64,000 bases of DNA from Simonsiella muelleri ATCC 29453 (lineage in GTDB: Bacteria > Pseudomonadota > Gammaproteobacteria > Burkholderiales > Neisseriaceae), in assembly GCF_002951835.1 (NCBI RefSeq), contig NZ_CP019448.1, forward strand, positions 2,046,001 through 2,110,000, read 5' to 3'. Shown here piece by piece: positions 8,988 through 17,701 of this stretch (the stretch's first letter is position 1; each line of letters begins with the position of its first letter). The notes beneath the pieces are model-generated. The model worked only from the letters and a program-made list of their open reading frames with translations, had not been told where the DNA came from and did not search any database. The position numbers and the translations under genes are program-made.

Positions 8988-10210
8988 GTCGCCGTCAGTT
9001 ATTAGGTGCATCGGCAGGTGCAATGTTGTTGGGTGCGCCCAAATTGGCTTTAGCAGCAAGTCGCAATCAGTTTTTAGCAGTCCGTATTTGGCCAGCACAA
9101 GCCTACACACGCATCACGTTGGAATCCACCGAAAAAATTAATTACAAATATTTTGTGTTAAATAATCCCAATCGTATTATTGTGGATATTGAAAACGCAA
9201 ATTTAAACAATGTATTAAACACCATCACACAGAAAGTCCAACACAGCGACCCTTATATTCGCAATATTCGTGCTGGACAAAAAGACGACAACACCATTCG
9301 CATTGTGATGGAATTAAAATCCAATATTAATCCGCAAATCTTTAATTTAGAACCTGTTTCTAATTTTAAACACCGTTTAGTCATGGATTTGTACCCAGCC
9401 AATGGACGCGTAGGCGAAGACCCGATTTTGGCATTATTGAATGATATGGGCGTAAAATCCCCAACCAATACCATCAATAATTCATCGCCTTACCGCCAAA
9501 CTGCCGTACCCAAGCGTTCTAATCGCCGACCTGTGATTATGCTTGACCCTGGACATGGCGGCGAAGACCCTGGTGCCATCAGTCCCAATGGTTTGCAAGA
9601 AAAAGAAGTGGTGTTGGCAATTGCGCGTGAAACAAAAAAACGTTTGGAAGCATTGGGTTACAAAGTTTACATGACGCGCAATGAAGACGTATTTATCCCA
9701 CTCAAAGTGCGGACACAAAAAGCACAACACGTACAAGCCGATTTGTTTGTGTCGATTCACGCCGATTCGGTAAACCGCCCCGAACCTCGCGGAACAGGTG
9801 TGTATGTATTGAGTGAACGTGGCGCAAGTAGTGAAGCAGCACGATTGTTAGCAGACAGCCAAAACCGTTCCGACACCATCGGTGGCGTAAAGATGAGCAA
9901 TAACCGCGAAGTAAATAACGTCTTAATGGATATGCTGCAATCACAAACCATCACAGACAGCAGCCGTTTGGCGCGTTTGGTGCTGAATCAATTGGGAAAA
10001 CACAATAAAATCAAAAATGAAATCAACTTAGCTAATTTTGTGGTATTGCGTTCGCCTGATATTCCTTCTATTTTGGTGGAAACGGCGTTTTTGTCCAATC
10101 CGCAAGACGAAGCCTTGTTGCGTAGCACCAGTTTCCGTAAAAAAGTGGCGCAATCCATTGCCGATGGCATGAAACAATATTTGAGTGCAGCGGTTTTGGC
10201 GCAACGTTAA
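8975..10210 (+). CDS. amiC: N-acetylmuramoyl-L-alanine amidase AmiC
   Basis: AmiC is a periplasmic zinc amidase that cuts the bond between N-acetylmuramic acid and the stem peptide to separate daughter cells. The start at 8975 gives 411 residues with a twin-arginine (Tat) signal, LSRRQLLGAS, followed by a hydrophobic stretch ending ALAA. An AMIN domain (about residues 35-150) comes next, then the Amidase_3 domain. That domain holds the zinc and catalytic residues in DPGHGGEDPGA, the Glu of LQEKEVV, SIHADS and VETAFLSN. The reading frame is open further upstream inside tsaE, but only the 8975 start puts the Tat signal at the N-terminus. An inverted DUS pair follows as a terminator. Confidence 0.95.
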   Translation: MAELSRRQLLGASAGAMLLGAPKLALAASRNQFLAVRIWPAQAYTRITLESTEKINYKYFVLNNPNRIIVDIENANLNNVLNTITQKVQHSDPYIRNIRAGQKDDNTIRIVMELKSNINPQIFNLEPVSNFKHRLVMDLYPANGRVGEDPILALLNDMGVKSPTNTINNSSPYRQTAVPKRSNRRPVIMLDPGHGGEDPGAISPNGLQEKEVVLAIARETKKRLEALGYKVYMTRNEDVFIPLKVRTQKAQHVQADLFVSIHADSVNRPEPRGTGVYVLSERGASSEAARLLADSQNRSDTIGGVKMSNNREVNNVLMDMLQSQTITDSSRLARLVLNQLGKHNKIKNEINLANFVVLRSPDIPSILVETAFLSNPQDEALLRSTSFRKKVAQSIADGMKQYLSAAVLAQR

Positions 10211-10238
10211 GATTAAAATCAAATTTGAATTCACTTCA

Positions 10239-10285
10239 TTTTCAGGCTGCCTTTCCATTCATTTACAAGGCAGCCTGAAAAAACA
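10239..10285 (+). terminator. DUS inverted-pair terminator after amiC
   Basis: TTTTCAGGCTGCCTT (10239-10253) and AAGGCAGCCTGAAAA (10267-10281) are perfect inverted repeats of 15 bp around a 13-base loop. It can act as a rho-independent hairpin, although the run of T after it is poor on the plus strand. Confidence 0.6.
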
Positions 10286-10301
10286 ACATCAGAAAAATAA
10301 T

Positions 10302-10760
10302 ATGATAGAAAAAATGTCCGCCCCCAAACAAATTCAAACCTACCCTAATCAACAACATTGGCAGCCACGCCATGCAGCGGTGCAATGTGCATTGGATTCG
10401 CAACAAACTGCGTGCTTGGCAACCGAATATTATCCGCTCCGCATAACTGGTCGCGTCGATTACACAAATTTTAGTCAAGATTATCAATATCATGGCAAAA
10501 AACTGCCCACCCCAAAACCCATTGACACCCAACTTACCTTAGAACGTGTCTCCAAATTCACCGCTGCTACAATACAAATTGGCGATGTCATCCAATTATC
10601 TAATAATGATGAAAAAATTGTAACCAACAATACACCAGTTCGCGTATATCATGAAATCTCCACGCGCGCCATCAGCACAGGTCAAGCATTATCCATTTGG
10701 CAACGTTGGCATTTCACGCGCTTTTTAAAATTAACGGAAATGAACAGAGAAAATTCATAA
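10302..10760 (+). CDS. Hypothetical protein, family not recognised
   Basis: The reading frame is open from 10185, but the stretch before 10302 crosses the DUS-pair terminator, so the first sensible start is the ATG at 10302 (152 residues; another ATG is at 10314). No signal peptide, membrane segment or catalytic motif is visible. The N-terminal half has NQQHWQPRHAAVQCALD and several Tyr-rich segments. The C-terminus has TGQALSIWQRWHFTRFLK. Codon use resembles the neighbours, so it is probably a real gene. The distance from amiC and the intervening hairpin suggest its own promoter. Confidence 0.5.
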   Translation: MIEKMSAPKQIQTYPNQQHWQPRHAAVQCALDSQQTACLATEYYPLRITGRVDYTNFSQDYQYHGKKLPTPKPIDTQLTLERVSKFTAATIQIGDVIQLSNNDEKIVTNNTPVRVYHEISTRAISTGQALSIWQRWHFTRFLKLTEMNRENS

Positions 10761-10862
10761 GCAAAAATCTTTGTGAAACTGATTTTTGATGATTTTGAAA
10801 TCAATACAGAATATGAACCGTTTACGTTTTCAGGCAGCCTGAAAAACACGGCGTGCAAATTC

Positions 10863-10929
10863 AAATAAGATAAGCGGAGCGGCATAAATCAGCACACAGT
10901 AAGCCGCTACAACGCCATCTTATTTAAAG
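10863..10929. repeat. Long imperfect hairpin between convergent genes
   Basis: AAATAAGAT (10863-10871) pairs with ATCTTATTT (10918-10926), and inside it GCG and AGCGGC pair with GCCGCT and CGC, with small bulges. The outer arms sit between the 3' end of the unknown gene and the 3' end of the solute-binding protein. It may be a shared terminator, a small-RNA end or the remnant of a dispersed element. The flank to its right (GCAGGTAGGATTTTTGAGTC) is reminiscent of neisserial intergenic repeats, which I could not check. Confidence 0.45.
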
Positions 10930-10980
10930 GTGAATAACCATAACATCTCGCAGGTAGGATTTTTGAGTCTAACTTAAATT

Positions 10981-11850
10981 TTATTTGGTACCAAACCACT
11001 TGTTCACAATTTTATCGTATGAACCATTGGCTTTAATCGCACTCAAACCTTTATCAATTTGTGCCAGTAATTCAGGGTTATCTTGAGCAACACCAAAAAC
11101 CAATTGGTGTTTAGGCGCATTGGTTGGAATGAAGCGGAATTTCAAACCATTTTTTTCATCATGAATTTTCTCAAAATATTGCAATGCGCGGTCTTCTGCT
11201 AATACACCAACAGTTTCCCCTTTAAACACGCTTTGCAATGACAAATAAATACTTCGGCGTTCAGTCATTTTGTTGTTACTGATTTGTTTAGCCAAATCTT
11301 TCATATCAGGTGGGTAGTAAGCACTGACGCTGATTCCTTTATCTTTCAAGTCGTTGATTGTTTTAATATTGGCATTTTCAGGTTTATCCAACACCCCGAC
11401 AACCACTGAATTTTCCAAAAAAGGTTGACTAACCGCTACTTTTTTCTGTAACTCATCACTAAGAATTAATCCAGAAATCCAAGCATCTGCCTGTTTATTA
11501 GACAAAGTAGCATCAAAATTTGCTAAAGGTATCGCCTCCAATTTCACATTAAATTGTGCGCTCTCTGCCACTGCATACAAAATATCCGTTTCAAAACCAA
11601 TAATTTCAGTATTTTTATTACGATATTCAAGAGGAGGGTAATTAGGCTCAGTAGCGAATGTATATGTTTTCCAATTTGCATTGAATGCGGGACGAGGCGC
11701 AACATCCACTTGAGGGGAAATCATCCCAGTTTCCACCGCCGTACTGGACGTTTTATTTTCCGTAGATGCTGGCGAGTTTGGAGCTTCTTTTTGACAAGCA
11801 ACTAAAAACAACCCACTGATTAAAACAGAAATTAAACGAGTATTCATCAT
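10981..11850 (-). CDS. Solute-binding lipoprotein of an amino-acid ABC transporter (SBP_bac_3)
   Basis: This 289-residue protein has the lipoprotein signal MMNTRLISVLISGLFLVAC (lipobox Cys19), a Ser/Thr/Pro-rich linker of about 30 residues, and then a family 3 periplasmic binding domain. The family start motif is seen as FATEPNYPPLEYRN, and IIGFETDILYAVAE is the conserved ligand-pocket helix. Ligands in this family are polar amino acids or cystine; the specific one cannot be read here. No permease or ATPase gene is adjacent, so it is an orphan. A good AAGGA precedes the paired ATGATG start. Confidence 0.85.
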   Translation of the reverse strand: MMNTRLISVLISGLFLVACQKEAPNSPASTENKTSSTAVETGMISPQVDVAPRPAFNANWKTYTFATEPNYPPLEYRNKNTEIIGFETDILYAVAESAQFNVKLEAIPLANFDATLSNKQADAWISGLILSDELQKKVAVSQPFLENSVVVGVLDKPENANIKTINDLKDKGISVSAYYPPDMKDLAKQISNNKMTERRSIYLSLQSVFKGETVGVLAEDRALQYFEKIHDEKNGLKFRFIPTNAPKHQLVFGVAQDNPELLAQIDKGLSAIKANGSYDKIVNKWFGTK

Positions 11851-12052
11851 AATTTTCCTTGTTAATATTAATTATTTAATCAATCCACCTTTTTTTAGAT
11901 TATACACTTAAATTTTATTCTTTTGATATAAAAAAAACAACAATTTTTAACCATAAATTACAATTCACAACAAAAACAGTTTTCAGGCTGCCTGAAAACT
12001 TTCGCATCGGTTACAATACGCTTTGTTGTATCCACTGCATATTTTTTAGGAA

Positions 12053-13252
12053 ATGATGATGTATCAACACGTTCAACATTACGCAGGCGACCCCATTCTT
12101 AGCTTGGTGGAAACCTTCCAAAACGACCCACGTCCCAATAAAATCAGCTTAGCCATTGGCATTTATTTTGATAATAATGGAAAAATGCCTTTACCTAACA
12201 GCGTGCTAACTGCTGAAAAACAAATCGGTTTTGGTGTCAAAAGCTATTTGCCTATGGAAGGACACGCAGGTTTTCGCACCGAAGTCGCCAAATTAATTTT
12301 GGGTGCAGACAACCCCGTTTTAACTGAAAATCGCGTGGTAGTGGTGCAAACTTTGGGCGGTTCAGGCGCGTTAAAACTGGGTGCAGAATTTATTCATCGC
12401 TGGTTGCCACAAACCAAAATGTACGTTAGCGACCCCACTTGGGACAATCATCGTGGTATTTTTGAAGGTGCAGGTTTTGAAGTTGGTAGCTATCCCTATT
12501 ATGATGCCAACACGATTGGTGTGAGATTTACCCAAATGTGTGCATTTTTCAACACGCTGCCTGAAAATACCGTGGTGTTGCTGCACCCTTGCTGCCACAA
12601 TCCGACTGGCGTGGATTTATCGCCAGAACAGTGGGATACGATTTTGCAAATCGTTGCTGAACGCAAATTGATTCCGTTTATGGACATGGCGTATCAAGGT
12701 TTTGGTGGCGATTTTGACAGCGATGCGTACGCGATTCGCAAGGCTGTGGCAATGAATTTACCATTATTTGCAAGTTGCTCATTTTCCAAAAATATGTCGC
12801 AATACGGTCAGCGTGTGGGTGCGTTGTTGGTACTGGCACCAAACGCGGCAGAAGCAGAATTGGTACTTGGACAAATGAAATTGAATGTGCGCCACATTTA
12901 TTCCAGCCCCCCTGCGCAAGGTGGTTTGATAGCGTATTATGTTTTATCAAACAAAGAGTTGCTTATTCAATGGCAAACCGAAGTATATGAAATGCGCGAC
13001 CGCATTCGCCAAATGCGCCAAAAATTATACGATGTGTTGAGTCGCAGGCTGCCTGAAAAAGATTTCAGCTATTTTATTAAACAGCGCGGAATGTTCAGTT
13101 ATACGGGTTTGACGGTGGCGCAAGTGCAGCGTTTGCGTGATGAATTTGCGATTTATTTGCTCGATTCGGGGCGTTTGTGCGTGGCTGGTCTCAACGATGG
13201 CAACATTGACGCTGTAGCTGATGCGATGGCAGCGGTGTTTAAAACAACGTAG
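12053..13252 (+). CDS. tyrB: Aromatic-amino-acid / aspartate aminotransferase
   Basis: A class I PLP aminotransferase of 399 residues. It matches the TyrB/AspC subfamily Ia through AGDPILSLVETFQND at the N-terminus, LHPCCHNPTGVD and the PLP-binding Lys in SCSFSKNMSQYGQRVG. It transfers amino groups between aromatic amino acids or aspartate and 2-oxoglutarate. I cannot separate TyrB from AspC by sequence reading alone; the symbol follows neisserial usage. Three in-frame ATGs (12053, 12056, 12059) follow AGGA at 12048, and spacing favours the second or third. Confidence 0.85.
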   Translation: MMMYQHVQHYAGDPILSLVETFQNDPRPNKISLAIGIYFDNNGKMPLPNSVLTAEKQIGFGVKSYLPMEGHAGFRTEVAKLILGADNPVLTENRVVVVQTLGGSGALKLGAEFIHRWLPQTKMYVSDPTWDNHRGIFEGAGFEVGSYPYYDANTIGVRFTQMCAFFNTLPENTVVLLHPCCHNPTGVDLSPEQWDTILQIVAERKLIPFMDMAYQGFGGDFDSDAYAIRKAVAMNLPLFASCSFSKNMSQYGQRVGALLVLAPNAAEAELVLGQMKLNVRHIYSSPPAQGGLIAYYVLSNKELLIQWQTEVYEMRDRIRQMRQKLYDVLSRRLPEKDFSYFIKQRGMFSYTGLTVAQVQRLRDEFAIYLLDSGRLCVAGLNDGNIDAVADAMAAVFKTT

Positions 13253-13333
13253 TTGGTTTTCAGGCAGCCTGTAGCTGAAAAAAGCAACCTAAAAATTTCC
13301 CTAAAATTTTAATTTTGATTTTAAAACGATAAC

Positions 13334-14710
13334 ATGATTAGCAAACAACCTTTACTCACACTCAACACCCAACAAGCTTTGGGTATTGTTATTATTTTGG
13401 TGGCGATGATGGGGTTTACCATTATTCAATTAGAATGGGTACCGCATTTAACCATTCTGACCGCCCTACTTGCGTTGTTGGCTTATGGCATGATGCGCGG
13501 CATTCATTGGAACGAAATGCAAAAACGCATGGCACAATCTGTTGAACAAGGCATGGGCGCAGTTTATTTGTTCTTTTTTATTGGGTTACTGGTTTCGTCT
13601 TTGATGATGAGTGGGGCGATTCCAACCTTGATGTATTACGGTTTTGGTTTGATTTCACCGCAATTTTTTTATTTATCGGCATTTTTATTGTGTGGCGTGA
13701 TTGGCGTATCCATTGGCAGCAGCTTGACGACTTGCGCGACAGTCGGCGTGGCGTTTATGGGTATGGGCGAAGCCTTTGGTGCAAATGCCGCGATTACCGC
13801 AGGAGCAGTGGTATCAGGTGCATTTTTTGGCGATAAAATGTCGCCGTTATCGGACACCACAGGGATTGCCGCTGCTACAGTGGGCGTTGATTTGTTTGAA
13901 CATATTAAAAATATGGCATATACCACCGTGCCAGCGTTGATTTTAACAGCGATGATATTCACATGGTTTGTGCCAAGCGTGGATTCAGGCAGCCTGAAAA
14001 GCGTGATTTCACTTCAAAATCAATTACAAGCAAGCGGTTTGGTACATGGTTATGCGTTATTGCCATTTGTGGTTTTAGTGGTGTTGGCGTTACGTAAAGT
14101 GAATGCAAATTTAACAATGTTATGGACAATTATTCTATCAACTTCAATTACTTATATTCACAGTTCACCAAGCTTGAGGCAATTGGGTGGTTGGTTTTTT
14201 GGTGGTTTTAAAAATGAGCATTTGGGTGAAAACATTGCCAAATTATTACAACGTGGTGGGTTGGAAAGTATGTTTTTCACGCAAACGGTGGTGATTTTGG
14301 CATTGAGTTTGGGTGGATTGCTGTTTGCATTGGGCGTGATTCCTGCGCTGCTTGACGCAATGCGCCGCTTTTTAACAACTGCTGGGCGTGCAACTTTTTC
14401 AGTAGCAGCGACAAGCGTGGGAATTAATGTATTGATTGGTGAGCAATATTTGTCTATTTTGCTGTCTGGTGAAACGTTCAAACCTGTGTATGACAAACTG
14501 GGTTTGCATCATCGCAATTTGTCGCGCACACTGGAAGATGCTGGCACGGTCATCAATCCACTTGTACCATGGAGCGTCTGTGGCGTATTTATTTCACATG
14601 TGTTGAAAGTGAGCGTAATGGATTATTTACCGTATGCGTTTTTTTGTTATTTGTGCTTGATTTTAACGATGATTTTTGGATTTACAGGATTTACGTTAAG
14701 TAAGAAATAA
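13334..14710 (+). CDS. nhaC: Na+/H+ antiporter NhaC
   Basis: A 458-residue inner-membrane protein with about eleven hydrophobic segments and the NhaC-family signature GDKMSPLSDTT in the middle (residues about 168-178). NhaC antiporters expel sodium in exchange for protons. The conserved LGVIPALLDA region and the C-terminal NPLVPWSVCGVF also fit the family. It stands alone, with a DUS on either side. There is no strong Shine-Dalgarno before the ATG. Confidence 0.9.
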   Translation: MISKQPLLTLNTQQALGIVIILVAMMGFTIIQLEWVPHLTILTALLALLAYGMMRGIHWNEMQKRMAQSVEQGMGAVYLFFFIGLLVSSLMMSGAIPTLMYYGFGLISPQFFYLSAFLLCGVIGVSIGSSLTTCATVGVAFMGMGEAFGANAAITAGAVVSGAFFGDKMSPLSDTTGIAAATVGVDLFEHIKNMAYTTVPALILTAMIFTWFVPSVDSGSLKSVISLQNQLQASGLVHGYALLPFVVLVVLALRKVNANLTMLWTIILSTSITYIHSSPSLRQLGGWFFGGFKNEHLGENIAKLLQRGGLESMFFTQTVVILALSLGGLLFALGVIPALLDAMRRFLTTAGRATFSVAATSVGINVLIGEQYLSILLSGETFKPVYDKLGLHHRNLSRTLEDAGTVINPLVPWSVCGVFISHVLKVSVMDYLPYAFFCYLCLILTMIFGFTGFTLSKK

Positions 14711-14756
14711 TTTGTGTTTTCAGGCAGCCTTTTTGTTTTTTAATTAATTTATTATT

Positions 14757-15758
14757 ATGGTTAAAAAAATTTTAATTATTTCGCCATCATGGATTGGCGA
14801 TTGCGTGATGACACAACCGCTTTATCATCGTCTACACGAATTGCACCTCAATTGCCAAATTGATGTTTTTGCACCTAAATGGTCTATGGCGGTGTTTGCG
14901 CGAATGCCTGAAATTCATGATGTGATTGAAAATCCGTTTGGGCATGGCACGTTAAATGTGCGTGAACGCTGGAAATTAGGGCGCGAACTCGGTAAACGTG
15001 GCTATAACCAAGTGATTGTATTAGCCAACTCACTCAAATCCGCCATTGTCGCATTTGGCACAGGCGCAGCACAGCGTACGGGCTATATTGGCGAAATGCG
15101 TTATATTTTATTGAATGATTTATACAAATTAGACAAACAAAAATTGCCACTCATGGCGGACAGATACACCGCGTTAGCAGGTAATTTCACAGGAAAATCC
15201 ACCCAACCGCGTCTGCAAATCAATCCCGACAGTCAAGCTGCAGCACTTGCCACGCATGGATTAAATAAAAACAAAAAAATCATGGCATTATGCGCAGGAG
15301 CAGAATATGGCGTAGCCAAACGCTGGCTGCCTGAACATTTCGCCACCACCGCACAACATTATGTGGCATTAGGTTGGCAAATTTGGCTATTTGGTTCGCA
15401 GAAAGATTTTGATGTTTCAGAAGAAATCAATCGGCTTTCAGGCAGCGTGTGTGTGAATTTGTGTGGCAAAACCAGTTTAGCAGAAGCGATTGATTTGTTG
15501 GCGTGTGCTGATGGTGTGGTGTGCAATGACAGCGGTTTGATGCACTTGGCGGCGGCAGTTGGCGCGAAATTGGTGGCGGTGTACGGCTCGTCCAGCCCCG
15601 ACCACACGCCGCCATTAAGCAAAACCGCGAAAATAGCCACATTGAATTTGGCGTGTAGTCCATGTTTTCAGCGCGAATGTCCGTTGGGACACACCGATTG
15701 TTTACGCAAATTGCTGCCTGAAAAGGTGATTGAATTACATCGCCAATTGGGCAATTGA
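14757..15758 (+). CDS. waaF: ADP-heptose:LPS heptosyltransferase II
   Basis: A 333-residue GT9 glycosyltransferase that adds the second heptose to the lipooligosaccharide inner core at the cytoplasmic face of the inner membrane. It opens with ILIISPSWIGDCVMTQPLY, characteristic of WaaF. It has LCAGAEYGVAKRWLPEHF in the middle and VVCNDSGLMHLAAAVG for the ADP-heptose site. The C-terminal Cys-rich CSPCFQRECPLGH is typical of the subfamily. No other core-biosynthesis gene is adjacent. The ribosome-binding site is A/T-rich and weak. Confidence 0.95.
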   Translation: MVKKILIISPSWIGDCVMTQPLYHRLHELHLNCQIDVFAPKWSMAVFARMPEIHDVIENPFGHGTLNVRERWKLGRELGKRGYNQVIVLANSLKSAIVAFGTGAAQRTGYIGEMRYILLNDLYKLDKQKLPLMADRYTALAGNFTGKSTQPRLQINPDSQAAALATHGLNKNKKIMALCAGAEYGVAKRWLPEHFATTAQHYVALGWQIWLFGSQKDFDVSEEINRLSGSVCVNLCGKTSLAEAIDLLACADGVVCNDSGLMHLAAAVGAKLVAVYGSSSPDHTPPLSKTAKIATLNLACSPCFQRECPLGHTDCLRKLLPEKVIELHRQLGN

Positions 15759-15807
15759 AAAACGTGTGATTGCAAGCCCCAAAAATAATTTGTATCCCAA
15801 ACCCACG

Positions 15808-16641
15808 TTATAAATGACATTCCAAATTATCAATCAAACGCGTATTGCCCAAACGTGCCGCCGCCAAAACCACCAAATGTTTGTCGCCCACACGTGCCAC
15901 GTTCAGGCTGCCTGATTCGCGAATTTCAACATAATCAACCACCCAACCATTTGATGATAAAGTAGATTTAACAGAATTTTCCAAAGCCGTGTAATGCTGA
16001 TTACCCGATTGGAGTTGTGCCACCACCCATTTTAATTGTTGATACAATTCAGGGGCTTGAGTGCGTTCAGCTTCACTTAAATACTGATTGCGACTGGACA
16101 ACGCCAAACCGTCTGCTGCCCGCCCAGTGTCCACAGGCACAATGCGAATTGGCATATTTAAATCACGCACCATACCTTGAATAATGGTTAATTGCTGATA
16201 ATCTTTTTTACCAAAACACGCTACATCTGCTTGAATAATATTAAATAATTTCGTAACCACAGTTGCCACGCCGCGAAAATGATTCGGACGAAACACACCA
16301 CACAATTCATTTTGCAAATTTGGTGGCTCAACGTGATATTGTTGCGTAACGTTCGGATACAACTCGCGCTCATCGGGCGCAAACAGCACCGCCACACCTG
16401 CATCACGCAATTTAGCTGCATCTTGTTCCAAAGTGCGTGGGTATTTATCAAAATCTTCGCCTTGCCCAAATTGCAAACGATTCACAAAAATACTGACCAC
16501 CACATTATCAGCTTCTGCTTTAGCGCGCTGCACCAACGCCAAATGCCCTTCGTGCAAATTACCCATAGTCGGCACAAAGGCTACGCTGGAAACGTTATTG
16601 CGCCATTCTTTATATTCTTGAATAGAATGAATCATTCGCAT
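15808..16641 (-). CDS. panC: Pantothenate synthetase
   Basis: PanC condenses pantoate and beta-alanine with ATP to form pantothenate on the route to coenzyme A. The start at 16641 (MRMIHSI) is chosen because GAGAG lies about 8 bases upstream and the N-terminus then matches the family; the frame is open to 16677. The protein has 277 residues with the HIGH-like MGNLHEGH motif, FVNRLQFGQGEDF, FGKKDYQQL and LALSSRNQYL. panB is not in the window. It converges with waaF. Confidence 0.95.
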   Translation of the reverse strand: MRMIHSIQEYKEWRNNVSSVAFVPTMGNLHEGHLALVQRAKAEADNVVVSIFVNRLQFGQGEDFDKYPRTLEQDAAKLRDAGVAVLFAPDERELYPNVTQQYHVEPPNLQNELCGVFRPNHFRGVATVVTKLFNIIQADVACFGKKDYQQLTIIQGMVRDLNMPIRIVPVDTGRAADGLALSSRNQYLSEAERTQAPELYQQLKWVVAQLQSGNQHYTALENSVKSTLSSNGWVVDYVEIRESGSLNVARVGDKHLVVLAAARLGNTRLIDNLECHL

Positions 16642-16867
16642 AATAATACTCTCAAAATAGAAATCATAAAAAATCAATTGTACGGTGTTTCAGGCAGCCT
16701 GAAAACCATATATTTTATGAAAATAAATACATTAACTATATTTATTTCTTATAAAATAAACAATTAGAAAAAAAAATTAGATTTACCCTTGCATCTCATG
16801 ATAATGATTGCTATAGTTAAAAACAGTCGTCATGTGGCGGCCAATAACGAAATCAAGGAGTTACACC

Positions 16868-17179
16868 ATGAAACGTGATTTGAAAAACCAAAAAGAAGAT
16901 TTGTTGAATGAAATTCAAAATGTCCTCAAAGATGTAGAATCTTTGTATGATGAGGGTTCAAAATTGGGTGCAGACGAAGTACAACGTTTACGTGCCAAAT
17001 TGCAAGACCGCTTGAATGTGGCTCAAGACAAATTGCAAGGTTTGGAAGAGCGTGCAATGGAACAAGTTCGTCATCACGCTAAAGCAGCCGATGATTACGT
17101 AAACGAAAAACCTTATTATGCCATGGGTTTTGCTGCTTTAGCTGGTTTGGTTGTGGGCGTATTGCTCAACCGCAGCTAA
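16868..17179 (+). CDS. DUF883 / YqjD-ElaB-family protein
   Basis: A 103-residue protein with a long amphipathic coiled coil (about residues 1-80, heptad-like with many Lys and Glu) and a C-terminal glycine-containing membrane helix, AMGFAALAGLVVGVLL, ending LNRS. This is the layout of YqjD/ElaB tail-anchored proteins, which in E. coli tether ribosomes to the membrane in stationary phase. AAGGAG at 16856 gives a good start at 16868. It is followed by a clear terminator and then by two more genes of the yqjDEK set. Confidence 0.85.
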   Translation: MKRDLKNQKEDLLNEIQNVLKDVESLYDEGSKLGADEVQRLRAKLQDRLNVAQDKLQGLEERAMEQVRHHAKAADDYVNEKPYYAMGFAALAGLVVGVLLNRS

Positions 17180-17212
17180 TTAACTCAATCGCCACTAATT
17201 GGCTATGATAGA

Positions 17213-17256
17213 AAAACCGCTTAGCAGATTAGTTGATAATTTGCTGGCGGTTTTAT
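17213..17256 (+). terminator. Rho-independent terminator after the YqjD-like gene
   Basis: AAAACCGC (17213-17220) pairs with GCGGTTTT (17247-17254), extended internally by AGCA/TGCT, and is followed by ATTTTT. A DUS lies directly downstream. Confidence 0.75.
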
Positions 17257-17302
17257 TTTTCAGGCAGCCTGAAAAATAATCAAGAAAATAAAAGGACATA
17301 AT

Positions 17303-17698
17303 ATGAGCATCAAACAAGAATGGGCGCATTTCAAAACCATTTGGGGGCAAGGTAGCGATTTGATTTTACTGCGCTTGCGGATGTTGCGCCTAGATGCCAA
17401 TGAACAACTAGCTGTTATTATTAAAATTTTTTCGGCAGTAGTGGTGATGGCGGTTTTGAGTTTAATTGGCTTGATGGCAATGCTGCTGGGACTAAACGTG
17501 GTGTTGCCTGATATTTGGAAAATTCGTGTATTTTTCAGCGTAGCAGCACTTACTTTATTGATTTGTTTTGGTTTAATGTTGTGGATTCCAATCATATGGA
17601 AACACAGTAGTGGGCAAATCAGTGAAACTTTGGGTGCATTACAAAATGATATTCGCGCCTTACGCGGTGAAAAACCTTTAAATATATCAAAGGATTAA
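17303..17698 (+). CDS. YqjE-like (DUF1469, phage-holin-superfamily) membrane protein
   Basis: A 131-residue protein with an N-terminal soluble helix (LLRLRMLRLDANEQ) and two membrane helices (about residues 40-68 and 74-98, the second ending ICFGLMLWIPIIW). This is the YqjE / Phage_holin_3_6 layout. The gene lies between the YqjD-like gene and a small YqjK-like gene, the same order as E. coli yqjD-yqjE-yqjK. The stop is three bases from the next ATG, so the pair is probably co-translated. The role is in the envelope but uncharacterised. Confidence 0.8.
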   Translation: MSIKQEWAHFKTIWGQGSDLILLRLRMLRLDANEQLAVIIKIFSAVVVMAVLSLIGLMAMLLGLNVVLPDIWKIRVFFSVAALTLLICFGLMLWIPIIWKHSSGQISETLGALQNDIRALRGEKPLNISKD

Positions 17699-17701
17699 AT
17701 C

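Noticed and set aside
10185..10301. Upstream extension of the unknown gene after amiC
   Set aside because: It overlaps the end of amiC and crosses the DUS-pair hairpin.
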